From Fimbriiglobus sp. (GTDB lineage Bacteria; Planctomycetota; Planctomycetia; Gemmatales; Gemmataceae), in contig JALOQR010000004.1 in the NCBI GenBank assembly GCA_025459365.1, positions 1 to 43,361 of the forward strand: a DNA stretch of 43,361 bases, in the 5' to 3' direction. This document shows positions 33,760 through 41,984 of the stretch, piece after piece. The notes beneath the pieces were generated by a model. It worked only from the letters and a program-made list of their open reading frames with translations, had not been told where the DNA came from and made no database searches. Position 1 is the stretch's first letter. Each line of letters opens with the position of its first letter. Both the position numbers and the translations under genes were made by a program.

Positions 33760-35430
33760 CTAGATCTTGAACTGTCCAATCTCCGCGTTTAGCCCCTCGA
33801 CCGACCCGCGGAGGTGGGCGGTAGACTGCTCAAACTCCTGAATCGCCTGGGCACTGCGGCGGGCCGCGTCGGCGATCTGGGTCATGGCGTCGTTGATCTG
33901 CTGGGCACCGGTCGATTGATTCCGCATCCCCTCGTTGACCAACTGGAACCGGCCGCTCAGGTTCTCCACCTCGCTGATGATCTCGTGCGTCATCTGGTTG
34001 ATCTTGGTGACCTGCCCGACTCCGCCCCGCACCTCGTCGGCGAACTTGTCCATCTGCATCACGCCCGCGGACACCGCGTCCTGCATCTGCTTCACCATCA
34101 TCTCGATGTCAAGCGTGGCAACCGCTGTTTGGTCGGCGAGCCGGCGGATTTCGCGGGCGACCACCAGGAACCCACGGCCGTATTCACCCGCCTTCTCCGC
34201 CTCGATGGCGGCGTTGATGCTCAGCAGGTTCGTCTGGTCGGCGACTTTGGTGATGGTGGTGACCACCGCGTTGATCGCGTCGGCCTTCTCACGGATCATG
34301 CCGAGTTTGCTCGACACACTGGCGGTGGACTCCACAAGGTGTTTCATCTCGCTCGCCATGCGCGTCGCGTTGTCTCGCCCAGTCGTGGCCAAAGCCGACG
34401 CGTGAGACGCACTTCGGCTCACTTCGTCCATCGTCCCGGAGAGGTCTTTGCTGGTGGCCGAGATTTCCCGCACCGATGCCGCCACCTGGGTAGTGCTGGT
34501 GGCCAACGTGTTCACCGTTCCTTCCTGGCTGCGAGCGGTGGCGGCGATCTGCGACGCGGCCGAAAGAACCTGTAAGCTCGACTCTCGCACTTTACCAACG
34601 ATCCCCTGAATCTTTCCGATCATCCCATTGATGTTCCCAGCCAGGGTACCGAGTTCGTCGCGAGTCTCGACCGGTACGCGAGCGGTCAGGTCGCTTGCCC
34701 CGCTCGCCAGCTCCTTCATGCGGGCGTTGAGTACGTCGGTGGACCGCATGATCGCCCGCACCACATAGAACTTGAGCGACACCAGAAAGACGGTTACTAC
34801 CAGGCTTACCAGAATATTGGTAGTGCCCCACCAGCGGGCACTCCTGGCGGCCTGTTGCCGCTCCTTGGCGATCGCATCGGCGGTCAGGTCGCGGAGCCGA
34901 TCGACCACTTTCTTGAGCTCGTTGAACCGCAAGCCGACCTCCCGCATGGCGACGGAGATTTCGGCCTGCTCGACCATCTCCTTGCGTGCCGCACGCTCGA
35001 CCAGTGGCAGGAAACGACCGTTCGCAAGCTGAAAAAAGTCGTCGGCCCGCTCACTGAGCTCTCGTTCGAGGAGTCGCTTGGCTTCGCCGTCGGGGAGTTG
35101 CCGGAGCCGTTGTTCGCGGGCGTCGCGGAACTTTGTTTCGGCCGCCCGAAACGCCTGCACGCTCTTCGCCACCTCTTCGGGCCGTCGTTCGGTCTCCAGT
35201 TCAAGGATGGCGATATACCCCATCGCAGGGATAAAGACCGCCGGTTCCACTTCGGAGAGAAGTTCTTTGCTCGCGACCAGATCGGCATCCACTGGCCCAC
35301 CGATTCCATACTGAGCCTGCACGTACAGCCCAATGCCGACGGCAAGCCCCAGGGCGGCCAGGGTAAATGGCACCAGGCTGAAGAGCTTGGTACGGATGGA
35401 CGAGAGCGAGGCGAATGGATCGATAGCCAT
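33760..35430 (-). CDS. Methyl-accepting chemotaxis protein (WspA-like receptor)
   Basis: A 556-aa receptor. It has a first membrane segment near residues 19-38 (LVPFTLAALGLAVGIGLYVQ) and a helical sensor region of about 160 residues without a recognisable small-molecule domain. A second membrane segment spans about 200-222 (TNILVSLVVTVFLVSLKFYVV), then comes a HAMP domain (about 223-275) and a long signalling coiled coil. The conserved hairpin tip reads 'INAAIEAEKAGEYGRGFLVVAREIRRLADQTA' in parts, around residue 405-430, so CheA/CheW contact is expected. It ends without an obvious CheR-tethering pentapeptide. It is the first gene of the five-gene operon; a 522-bp region containing repeat copy B lies upstream. 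Confidence 0.92.
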   Translation of the reverse strand: MAIDPFASLSSIRTKLFSLVPFTLAALGLAVGIGLYVQAQYGIGGPVDADLVASKELLSEVEPAVFIPAMGYIAILELETERRPEEVAKSVQAFRAAETKFRDAREQRLRQLPDGEAKRLLERELSERADDFFQLANGRFLPLVERAARKEMVEQAEISVAMREVGLRFNELKKVVDRLRDLTADAIAKERQQAARSARWWGTTNILVSLVVTVFLVSLKFYVVRAIMRSTDVLNARMKELASGASDLTARVPVETRDELGTLAGNINGMIGKIQGIVGKVRESSLQVLSAASQIAATARSQEGTVNTLATSTTQVAASVREISATSKDLSGTMDEVSRSASHASALATTGRDNATRMASEMKHLVESTASVSSKLGMIREKADAINAVVTTITKVADQTNLLSINAAIEAEKAGEYGRGFLVVAREIRRLADQTAVATLDIEMMVKQMQDAVSAGVMQMDKFADEVRGGVGQVTKINQMTHEIISEVENLSGRFQLVNEGMRNQSTGAQQINDAMTQIADAARRSAQAIQEFEQSTAHLRGSVEGLNAEIGQFKI

Positions 35431-35952
35431 ACCGGAACTCGTGGGCGCGGGACCGGGGGCGGAGTATCAGGATGAAAAAAGTGTATTCCCTCAGCCTTCC
35501 GAACCCAGCCAATAAGCCCACACTTCCCGAATTACGTCAAATTCGCAGAGTCGTTGATCCGCACAACCGGTACAAGTGATGTCTTCCAGGGAGTGTATCT
35601 CTCGGTTTCGATAGCCGTCCCGGAACGCGCTACCCCGGTGGTCGGGAGGTTGGTCAGAACTTGGTACCCGAACACGGAACCGGCGAGCGAATTTCCGTAA
35701 CTATTGGATTGGATTGAGCTTGCGTCTGAATTTCGGCTGCGGAGATGCCTCACCTTGGCCGGATCCACCTCGGGAACCCACCCCCCTCTCTGCCACACTG
35801 CCACCTGCCACACACATACCCCCCCCGGCCTCGGTCACCCGAAAAGTGGCGAAAATCAGCCTCTTTTGCCACTTTGACACCATGAGCGACCCCTGACAGG
35901 GGGGATGTGTGGCCATTTTGCTCCGGCGGACTGTCTGGCGGTACACTAATCG
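35431..35952. other. 522-bp intergenic region upstream of the MCP gene
   Basis: No convincing coding sequence is present; the short minus-strand frames here lack codon bias. The region holds copy B of the inverted repeat (35781-35899) and should contain the promoter of the chemosensory operon between about 35440 and 35770. I see no clear sigma-54 or sigma-70 promoter. Confidence 0.6.
35781..35899 (-). repeat. Inverted repeat flanking the chemosensory operon, copy B
   Basis: About 119 bp in opposite orientation to copy A. The 46-bp core 35781-35826 is a perfect complement of 28351-28396. The other end carries GACCCCTGACAG (35888-35899), the complement of the copy A end at 28270-28281. The middle (35830-35885) is diverged but shares the AGGCTGATTT motif on the minus strand. 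The core end again faces the operon. Confidence 0.9.
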
Positions 35953-37113
35953 TTAGAGGGCTGCCCGTACAATGCTGAAGTCGTCGGGTAGCACCTCGCT
36001 GTTGCCCAGGTCGCGCACGTATTTGTGCAGGCGGTCGCTCAGGTCGCCGCCGCGGGCGATCTCCGGCTTGATGTACTCGGCGAAGTCGGAGTAAGTCCAC
36101 ATGCTGCTATCCGCCTTCTCGATTTCGAAGACTCCATCACTGAAGACCAGCAGTGTCGCCTCCTCGGGAACGCTCAAGGTGCGGGTGTCGTAGGTCATGC
36201 CCGGCACCATTCCCACGGCCAGCCCGTCGGCCTCCATCTCCACGCACCCGGCGGCGGAGTGGAGCAGGGCAGGGGGGTGACCGGCATTGCTCCACGCCAA
36301 CTGCCGGTCTTTGGGCCGGAACACCCCATACCAGATGGTGAAGTACTTCTCGTCCTGTCGCTCCATCTGAAACATGTCGTTTAACTTGGTGAGCACAGGC
36401 CCCGGTTCGCGGACATCGACCCCCGGTAGCCCCTGGTTGGCGATCACGTTCGCCGCCGACACCGCCAGCAGCGCCGACCCGACGCCGTGCCCACTCACAT
36501 CGAGGAGATAGATGGCCAGGTGGTCGGGGTCGATCCAGTGGTAGCCGAACATGTCGCCAGCGAGCTGGGTGCTTGGCACGAACTTCCAGTCGATCTTGAC
36601 CGGGCCGTCGGCGAGCGGTTTCGGCAACAAGGATCGGACATACTTCGCGGCGCGGTTGACTTCGGCGGCCAGCTCTCTCTGCTTTTCGGCCAGAGCCTTG
36701 TAGGCCTCGTTGCGTTCGAGCAGGGCGATGTACCCGCGGGAGTGGTACCGCACCCGCGCGATGACCTCCAGCTTGTCGGGCAGTTTCACCATGTAGTCAT
36801 TGGCCCCGAGAGCGAATGCCTTGGCTTTGGTGGCCGGCTCCTCCTTGCTGGAGAGCACCACCAGTGGAATCTCACGGGTGGCCGGGTGGGCGCGGAAGAA
36901 CTTCACCAGTTGCAGCCCGTCGATGTCGGGCATGACGAGGTCTTGCAGGATGACGGTAGGGGCGAACTCGGCCGCGGTGTCGAGTGCGTCGGACGGATCG
37001 GGGCAGAAACGGAACTGGAGGTTTGGTTCGTCGGCGAGCATCCGGCGGACGGTTTCACCGACGATCGGCTGGTCGTCGACCAGCAGCACCTTGACGGGGA
37101 AATCGGCAGACAT
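35953..37113 (-). CDS. Response regulator with PP2C/SpoIIE-type serine phosphatase output (RsbU-like)
   Basis: A 386-aa protein. The receiver domain (about 5-120) has LLVDDQP, phosphoacceptor Asp in ILQDLVMPDIDG, VVLSSKEEP and Lys in YMVKLPD. A coiled linker (about 135-165, KALAEKQRELAAEVNRAAKYV) leads to a PP2C/SpoIIE phosphatase domain (about 175-386). Metal-binding acids are in LAGDMFGYHW and YLLDVSGHGVGSALLA, and further blocks are WSNAGHPPALL and LLVFSDGVFEI. Such proteins dephosphorylate anti-sigma-factor antagonists in partner-switching cascades. It lies on the same strand directly upstream of the chemosensory operon, which lacks another output gene, so it may receive phosphate from the CheA homologue. 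The repeat and 522-bp gap argue for a separate transcript. The start at 37113 was chosen at the receiver; upstream codons to 37152 are not conserved in style. Confidence 0.9.
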   Translation of the reverse strand: MSADFPVKVLLVDDQPIVGETVRRMLADEPNLQFRFCPDPSDALDTAAEFAPTVILQDLVMPDIDGLQLVKFFRAHPATREIPLVVLSSKEEPATKAKAFALGANDYMVKLPDKLEVIARVRYHSRGYIALLERNEAYKALAEKQRELAAEVNRAAKYVRSLLPKPLADGPVKIDWKFVPSTQLAGDMFGYHWIDPDHLAIYLLDVSGHGVGSALLAVSAANVIANQGLPGVDVREPGPVLTKLNDMFQMERQDEKYFTIWYGVFRPKDRQLAWSNAGHPPALLHSAAGCVEMEADGLAVGMVPGMTYDTRTLSVPEEATLLVFSDGVFEIEKADSSMWTYSDFAEYIKPEIARGGDLSDRLHKYVRDLGNSEVLPDDFSIVRAAL

Positions 37114-37248
37114 GGCGTCACCGGGGCGGGGTGAGGAGTTGAAGTATGGCATATGGGCCGAACAGGATGCTGGAACCGGGGACGGAGTGATGAGTGACTC
37201 GCCTGTTCACTCCCGGCGTGGTTCGTGGTTCGTGGTACAATCGCTCCC

Positions 37249-39705
37249 ATGCTCTCCATCCCCGTGCCCTTTTCGGCTGCGTCGTTGACTTTTGCTCTGC
37301 CGTTCCCCGGTGTGCCGGTGTGGGTGCGGGTGACCGTGGTAGTGCTGGCGATGGCGGCCGTGGCGGTGCTGCTCTTTGTGCTGTACCGTCGCGAGGTGCG
37401 GCTTGTGCCCAAGCGGATTGCCCGCCTGCTTGTCGCCCTGCGGGTGGCGGCCGTGCTCGCCGTCTTCCTGACCACCGCTGCCGACCCGACCCTTGTGACG
37501 GTGACCTCCCAGGAGATCCCCAGCCGAGTACTCATCGCGGTTGATACCTCCGACAGCCTGCGAGTGGCCGACCCGCAGAGGCCAGCCGACGAGTTGCAGC
37601 GGATCGCGGCAACGTTGAACGTTCATCGCCCGGGGGAAGTGAGCCGGCTGAAGATCGCCGAGCACATCCTCACCCCGGACGGCGCGGATCTGCTTGGCGA
37701 GTTGGCCAAACGGCACGCCGTCGAGCTTGTCGCCTTCGATCAAGTCGTCCGCCCGCTCCCGCTCAATCCGGTCGAGCTGAAGGTGAAACTCGACGCCGAT
37801 CGCCTGCTCGCCACCGACACCGCCAGCAGCCAACTCGTCAATACCGACCTCCAAGGGCCAGTGCTGAAGGCTACCGAGTCGGCGGCCGACACCGCCACGT
37901 CCAAACTGGTCGGGGTCGTCCTGCTCACGGATGGTCGGCACAATTGGGGGGATTCGCCGCTCCCGCGGGTCCCGGAATTCGCCGCCCGTGGAATCCCCAT
38001 CCATTCGGTTGTTCTCGCCCCGGTCGGCCTCCCGCCGGCCGACGTGGCCGTGGTGTCTGCTCAGCCCCAGGTTGGCACTGTGTTCAAGGGGAGCGTGGTG
38101 CCGGTGGAGGTCTCGGTCCGCGTCAGTGGGTGGCCGGCCGGGCCGATCGAGGTGAGCATGACCGTGCCGCCGGATGAGCGCGGCCAGTTCCGCCCTCCGG
38201 TGAAGGAGGTGATCCAACACGACGGCCAGGACCAGACGTACCAGTTCGCTCTACGGGCCAAACTGGATGCCCCCGGTCCGCAGTCGCTGACCGTCACCGT
38301 GACGTCCGATACCGCTGCCGACAAGTTCCCGTCGAATAATGTCCGCATTGCCCGTGTCAACGTGGTGAAGGATCGTGCCCGCGTGCTGCTGGTCGACGGC
38401 GATGCCCGGTGGGAGTTCCACTACCTGCACACCTGCCTGGGGCGGGATGAAAACATGGACGTGCGGAGCGTGGTGTTCCGTCAGCCGCGGATCACCACTG
38501 CCACCGACGAGACACTGAAGAAGTTCGGCACGCCCGCTCGTGCGTTGCCACTGCCAGATGAGATCGCCGGGTACGACTGCGTGGTACTCGGTGATGTGGA
38601 ACCGCAACACGTGCGAGACTGGGCGTGGCTGGAGAAGTACGTCGCCGAGGACGGTGGCACACTGGTGGTTGTAGCCGGTAAGCGGGCCATGCCCGCCGCC
38701 TACCTCGACGACGCGAATCCCCTCCGAAAGCTTCTCCCGGTCACCGCTCTGGCCGAGGTCCAGGAGAAGAACGGCTTCCGGTTGGGCATTGCCCCGGACG
38801 GACGACGGAGTTGGTTTCTCCAATTGGGCGATACGTCGGCCCAGTCGCGGGCGGTCTGGGAAGGGTTGCCGCCGCACTACTGGGCCGTCACCGGGCGGCT
38901 GAAGGATGGGGCCGAGGTGCTGGCCGAGGCAAACGGAGCACCGCTCGTTGCCCGACAGAACTATGGCTTCGGGCGGGTGCTGTACATCGGCATCGATTCG
39001 ACCTGGCGCTGGCGATACAAGGTGGGCGACAAGTACCACCACAAGTTCTGGGGGCAGGTGGCTCAGTGGGCGGCATCGGATCGCTTGTTGCCCACTCAGA
39101 ACCCTGCCGGCACCATCCGGTTCGGTACCCGTGAGCCGGCTTTCCGCACCGGCCAGGAGGTGGAGGTGCTCGCCCGCGGAACCGAGGCGGTCGAGAAACT
39201 CACGGCGAAGTCGCTGAAGGGGGTGCGGGTCATCCGCCTGCCGGCCAAAGAAGGCGACGGCGAGAAGTTGCTCGGCCTCACGCTGCTCCAACAGCCGGAC
39301 GGCCGCCCGCGAGACGTGGCCGGCAAGCTTCGCGACCTCACCCCCGGCCGTTACGCCCTGGAGTTAGTCATCGCCGACTGGGAGTCCCAACTCCTTGGCT
39401 CGCCCGGCCCAGACGGACGACCCACCCCTCTCCGCAGTACGTTCGAGGTGCTCCCGCCCGACACTGAAGAAGTGGTCGAATTGTCCGCCGACCTGCCACT
39501 GATTGAAGAGATTGCTGCCAACAGCGGTGGGAAGGTGTACCAACCGGAGCAGGTGAAAGAACTGATCGAGAAACTCCGTGCCGAGGTGGCGAAGATCGAT
39601 ACTCGCGTCGAGTACCCGGCGCGCAAGTCCTTCCTGATGTTGATGATACTGCTCGGCCTGCTCACCACTGAGTGGGGTGTTCGTAAGTGGGTCGGTCTGC
39701 CGTGA
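37249..39705 (+). CDS. VWA-type (BatA-like) membrane protein with C-terminal membrane anchor
   Basis: An 818-aa protein. Two N-terminal membrane segments (VWVRVTVVVLAMAAVAVLLFVLY and LLVALRVAAVLAVFLTTAA) are followed by a von Willebrand A-like domain with metal-site start AVDTSDSLR (D99) and VVLLTDGRHNWGD. Ig-like segments follow (about 265-375). A Rossmann-like glutamine-amidotransferase-type domain comes next (ARVLLVDGDARWEFHYL, YDCVVLGDVEPQHV, GTLVVVAGKRAMPAAYL, GRVLYIGIDSTWRWRYKVGD). It ends with a C-terminal helix (LMLMILLGLLTTEWGVRKWVGLP). This architecture is frequent in planctomycetes, often next to a BatA/MoxR cluster, which is not visible here. The function is unknown, probably in envelope protein assembly or sensing. 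The ATG at 37249 was preferred to an upstream GTG at 37225. Confidence 0.87.
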   Translation: MLSIPVPFSAASLTFALPFPGVPVWVRVTVVVLAMAAVAVLLFVLYRREVRLVPKRIARLLVALRVAAVLAVFLTTAADPTLVTVTSQEIPSRVLIAVDTSDSLRVADPQRPADELQRIAATLNVHRPGEVSRLKIAEHILTPDGADLLGELAKRHAVELVAFDQVVRPLPLNPVELKVKLDADRLLATDTASSQLVNTDLQGPVLKATESAADTATSKLVGVVLLTDGRHNWGDSPLPRVPEFAARGIPIHSVVLAPVGLPPADVAVVSAQPQVGTVFKGSVVPVEVSVRVSGWPAGPIEVSMTVPPDERGQFRPPVKEVIQHDGQDQTYQFALRAKLDAPGPQSLTVTVTSDTAADKFPSNNVRIARVNVVKDRARVLLVDGDARWEFHYLHTCLGRDENMDVRSVVFRQPRITTATDETLKKFGTPARALPLPDEIAGYDCVVLGDVEPQHVRDWAWLEKYVAEDGGTLVVVAGKRAMPAAYLDDANPLRKLLPVTALAEVQEKNGFRLGIAPDGRRSWFLQLGDTSAQSRAVWEGLPPHYWAVTGRLKDGAEVLAEANGAPLVARQNYGFGRVLYIGIDSTWRWRYKVGDKYHHKFWGQVAQWAASDRLLPTQNPAGTIRFGTREPAFRTGQEVEVLARGTEAVEKLTAKSLKGVRVIRLPAKEGDGEKLLGLTLLQQPDGRPRDVAGKLRDLTPGRYALELVIADWESQLLGSPGPDGRPTPLRSTFEVLPPDTEEVVELSADLPLIEEIAANSGGKVYQPEQVKELIEKLRAEVAKIDTRVEYPARKSFLMLMILLGLLTTEWGVRKWVGLP

Positions 39706-39747
39706 ATGGATGATTAGGGGGGGGAACCAGGAATTTTTTCGGATTCC

Positions 39748-40233
39748 ATGTCCAGTTCGACGGCCGGATCGCAATTAGCAGGGCGTCCGATCTTCTGCCC
39801 GATGAGGTCGTCTGTCATGCCCGACCTGTTCCTCATTCCCGACGAGCGCACATTGCTCGCCAAATGGGATTTCCTCTCTTCTGTGTTCCGGATCGTGTCC
39901 CGCGACTACGTCCGGGTACTCACGGGCGATATTCTGCCCGACCACCATCGCACCATCCTAATCCAGGTCGTATCCGATCTGATCGATCTGGAGGCAGACG
40001 TCAGACGAATGGGCAAGGACAGCCCCTCGGAAGATTTTGCCGATGACACCCGAGCCGTATGGCTGGCAGCCGCTGACTGGGTACGCGAACTCCGGGCGTG
40101 GCGGTTCCCGCACGATTCGATGGCGGTCAGCGACATCGAAGACTCCCTTGTTCGCCGGAAGGAGGCGGAGGAGAGGTTCAAAGGCATCCTGACAGGGGGT
40201 GAACCAGTCGATGGCCCCACAATACTCATTTAG
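39748..40233 (+). CDS. Hypothetical protein
   Basis: Up to 161 aa; family not recognised. The soluble part begins MPDLFLIPDERTLLAKWDFL at an ATG at 39817, which is preceded by a GAGG and may be the true start (138 aa). The ATGs at 39748 and 39802 give a Ser-rich, less protein-like extension. The body is helical and acidic (ILIQVVSDLIDLEADVRRMGKDSPSEDFADDTRAVWLAAADWVRELRAW when read in parts), without membrane segments, cysteine motifs or catalytic signatures. It lies 42 bp after the VWA-type gene and might be cotranscribed. Confidence 0.65.
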   Translation: MSSSTAGSQLAGRPIFCPMRSSVMPDLFLIPDERTLLAKWDFLSSVFRIVSRDYVRVLTGDILPDHHRTILIQVVSDLIDLEADVRRMGKDSPSEDFADDTRAVWLAAADWVRELRAWRFPHDSMAVSDIEDSLVRRKEAEERFKGILTGGEPVDGPTILI

Positions 40234-40330
40234 CCAAATCGTGTCGGAGGCGGCTGTTCGCAGGATGTAACGTCACGCGAAAGTGTCGAGACCTTTGGCG
40301 GCCATCGGTGGACTCATTGGGCAGGTCGTT

Positions 40331-40618
40331 TCAGTCGCTCCGCGTCCGGCGGGAACTGCTGGCACGCGGGCGGAGGAGGGTGAGCAACCGCCCAGCAAGG
40401 TCGGCGGCAACATCCCCAGACGGGGCCGGTGGCGCCACGGCCAGTTGCCCCCTCACCCACCGGACCAGGTGAGTCGGCCCGCGGCCTGTCCGTAGCACGC
40501 GGGCGATGATCACTCGCAGGTGTTTGACCATGCGGGAACCGGTGAGTGTCGGGTGGGTGGTGTGGGCAGCGGCCGCGAGCGGCAAAAGATCCCACGACTC
40601 GGCGGGGGCAGCAGACAT
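40331..40618 (-). CDS. Small hypothetical protein
   Basis: A 95-aa basic protein from the ATG at 40618. It reads MSAAPAESWDLLPLAAAAHTT, then MVKHLRVIIARVLRTGRGPTHLV, RWVRGQLAVAPPAPSGD, and ends Arg/Ser-rich. The alternating hydrophobic/basic helix (HLRVIIARVLRTGRG) suggests a small helical, possibly nucleic-acid- or membrane-associated protein, and I have a vague impression of similar small proteins in Gemmata relatives. There is no signal peptide and no known domain. It lies 26 bp downstream of the tagged protein gene on the same strand, so probably in the same transcript. Confidence 0.5.
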   Translation of the reverse strand: MSAAPAESWDLLPLAAAAHTTHPTLTGSRMVKHLRVIIARVLRTGRGPTHLVRWVRGQLAVAPPAPSGDVAADLAGRLLTLLRPRASSSRRTRSD

Positions 40619-40644
40619 TGCCGGCTCCGGTCGGGGAAAAAGGG

Positions 40645-41202
40645 TCAAACAAAGTAGGCGAAGTCGCCGACCGACTCGGCCGCCAGCCCTTCTGCGTCCT
40701 TCACGTCGGCCCAGGCGGAACCGACTTCCTCCAACCGCGGCGTCTTCAGGGCTCCTTCAAAGTAGAAGTACCCGTCCTCGTCGGTCTTCACCTTGACTCC
40801 GTCATCCCCCAGGCACGACTGCGCACCGGTGAGATGCACCATCAACCCGCCCGGCTTCTCGTCCACCACCTGCCCGCTGTACTTGACGACCCCACCATCC
40901 GCCTGCCGTACCTTGAAGTCCACGATCTTCGGTGCCTTGTTCTCCGGATTCACTGGCGTAGGATTGGTTGGATTCGTGGGGTTGGTCGGGTTCGTTGGAT
41001 TTGTGGGGTTCGTTGGATTCGTGGGGCTGGTCGGTGGGGCCGGGCTATCTTCTTCCGTCGTCAGCATGTAGGCCGGCAGATCCCCATCCTGGGTGGAAGT
41101 GGGCAGCCAGTCGGTGGAGGCGACGGCGTTCTCTGCCAGCGACGACGGGGCATTGCGAACGTCCAGGCGTTCCAGGCCGAGGCGGACCGAGTTGTTGAGC
41201 AT
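40645..41202 (-). CDS. Tagged surface protein with (Thr-Asn-Pro) repeats
   Basis: A 185-aa protein from the ATG at 41202. The N-terminus MLNNSVRLGLERLDVRNAPS carries the planctomycete 'LExLxxRxxP' tag also seen in the 11857 gene. Residues 61-81 are seven perfect Thr-Asn-Pro triplets, flanked by SPAPPTSP and TPVNPENK, forming a stiff hydrophilic spacer. The C-terminal 100 residues form a predicted beta-rich domain (KIVDFKVRQADGGVVKYSGQVVDEKPGG, MVHLTGAQSCLGDDG, VKVKTDEDGYFYFEGAL), reminiscent of Ig-like or carboxypeptidase-regulatory-like folds. A surface location is inferred from the tag and spacer. The upstream frame to 41259 lacks the tag at its start and was rejected. Confidence 0.78.
   Translation of the reverse strand: MLNNSVRLGLERLDVRNAPSSLAENAVASTDWLPTSTQDGDLPAYMLTTEEDSPAPPTSPTNPTNPTNPTNPTNPTNPTNPTPVNPENKAPKIVDFKVRQADGGVVKYSGQVVDEKPGGLMVHLTGAQSCLGDDGVKVKTDEDGYFYFEGALKTPRLEEVGSAWADVKDAEGLAAESVGDFAYFV
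40960..41022 (-). repeat. 9-bp tandem coding repeat (seven Thr-Asn-Pro units)
   Basis: Seven tandem 9-bp units, slightly varied at third codon positions (ACG/ACC/ACA for Thr, AAC/AAT for Asn, CCA/CCC/CCG/CCT for Pro). The synonymous variation shows the protein repeat is conserved by selection rather than only by recent slippage. Confidence 0.9.
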
Positions 41203-41750
41203 CGAAGGCCTCCAGTGGGATGGTGGGGGCAATTCCCCCGACACCCAACGGATTGCCAACGGCTCGCGAAACTGGACACAGAATCTGGAAAAGTCGTTGC
41301 CCGCCTGTTCCCCACCAAGTACCGGTGCTTTTCAGCAGCAACCGTCGGCTCCCTCGGCTTGCGATTCGCACTGGTACGGCCACTGGGTGAAGTTCTGGGG
41401 AAGGCCGCCATCGCCCCTGATGGGACAACAGTCGTCGCTCACGAGACGAAGACGCCCAACCCCGGTCTTCGCCGACCGCATGAGCAAGTCACGAAGGTCG
41501 ACCGGCAGGAAGGCGGCAAGTAAACCGGTCTTCCTCCCACCCTCCCACCTCGAACCGGGCTGATCTCGTGTCGTCGTGTCACGGCAACAGACACGGAACC
41601 AGCGGCGGACCGGGAGAAACCACCACGAAACCCGGGGTTTCTCTTCGCGAACTTTTTGGGCTGGTTTCGTGTCCCTCCCTCGCTAAGATGTGTGCGGTGG
41701 CGAGAGTAGCAACCCGATTTCGCATTCGAAAACGTGGTTGCTTGAGATAT
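41203..41750. other. 548-bp intergenic region before tRNA-Pro
   Basis: No gene is supported; the open frames here have poor codon bias. Near the tRNA there are two mutually exclusive hairpins. GAGAAACC (41614-41621) pairs with GGTTTCTC (41636-41643), and CACGAAACC (41624-41632), which lies in the loop of the first, pairs with GGTTTCGTG (41663-41671). The tRNA promoter should lie at about 41695-41745. Confidence 0.5.
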
Positions 41751-41824
41751 CGGGCTGTAGCTCAGCTTGGTAGAGCGCTTGGTTCGGGACCAAGAGGTCG
41801 CAGGTTCGAATCCTGTCAGCCCGA
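41751..41824 (+). tRNA. tRNA-Pro (anticodon CGG)
   Basis: A complete cloverleaf. The acceptor stem CGGGCTG pairs with CAGCCCG, and the discriminator is A at 41824. The D-arm is GCTC...GAGC, the anticodon stem CTTGG/CCAAG encloses the loop TTCGGGA (anticodon CGG, reading CCG), and the T-arm is GCAGG-TTCGAAT-CCTGT. CCA is not encoded. It is immediately followed by an integrase gene, so its 3' end is the likely attachment site of an integrated element. Confidence 0.95.
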
Positions 41825-41984
41825 CTGATTAAGTCCTAGAAAGAGAAGCACTTCCGACGACGCCTCTGAACGAGCTCCGCACGGTGTGCAGAGTTTCGTG
41901 CAGAGAAAGAGGTCCCGAACCGCGGCAACGGTTCCCGACCGATCGAGCAAGCACTCCGGCCCACCCGTGCCCCGGAGGCTTGAA

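Noticed and set aside
35532-35813. 93-codon minus-strand frame upstream of the MCP gene
   Set aside because: Poor codon bias, partly inside the inverted repeat, no family resemblance.
41093-41563. 156-codon plus-strand frame before tRNA-Pro
   Set aside because: Starts antisense within the tagged protein gene, Ser/Arg/Pro-rich without structure; looks non-coding.
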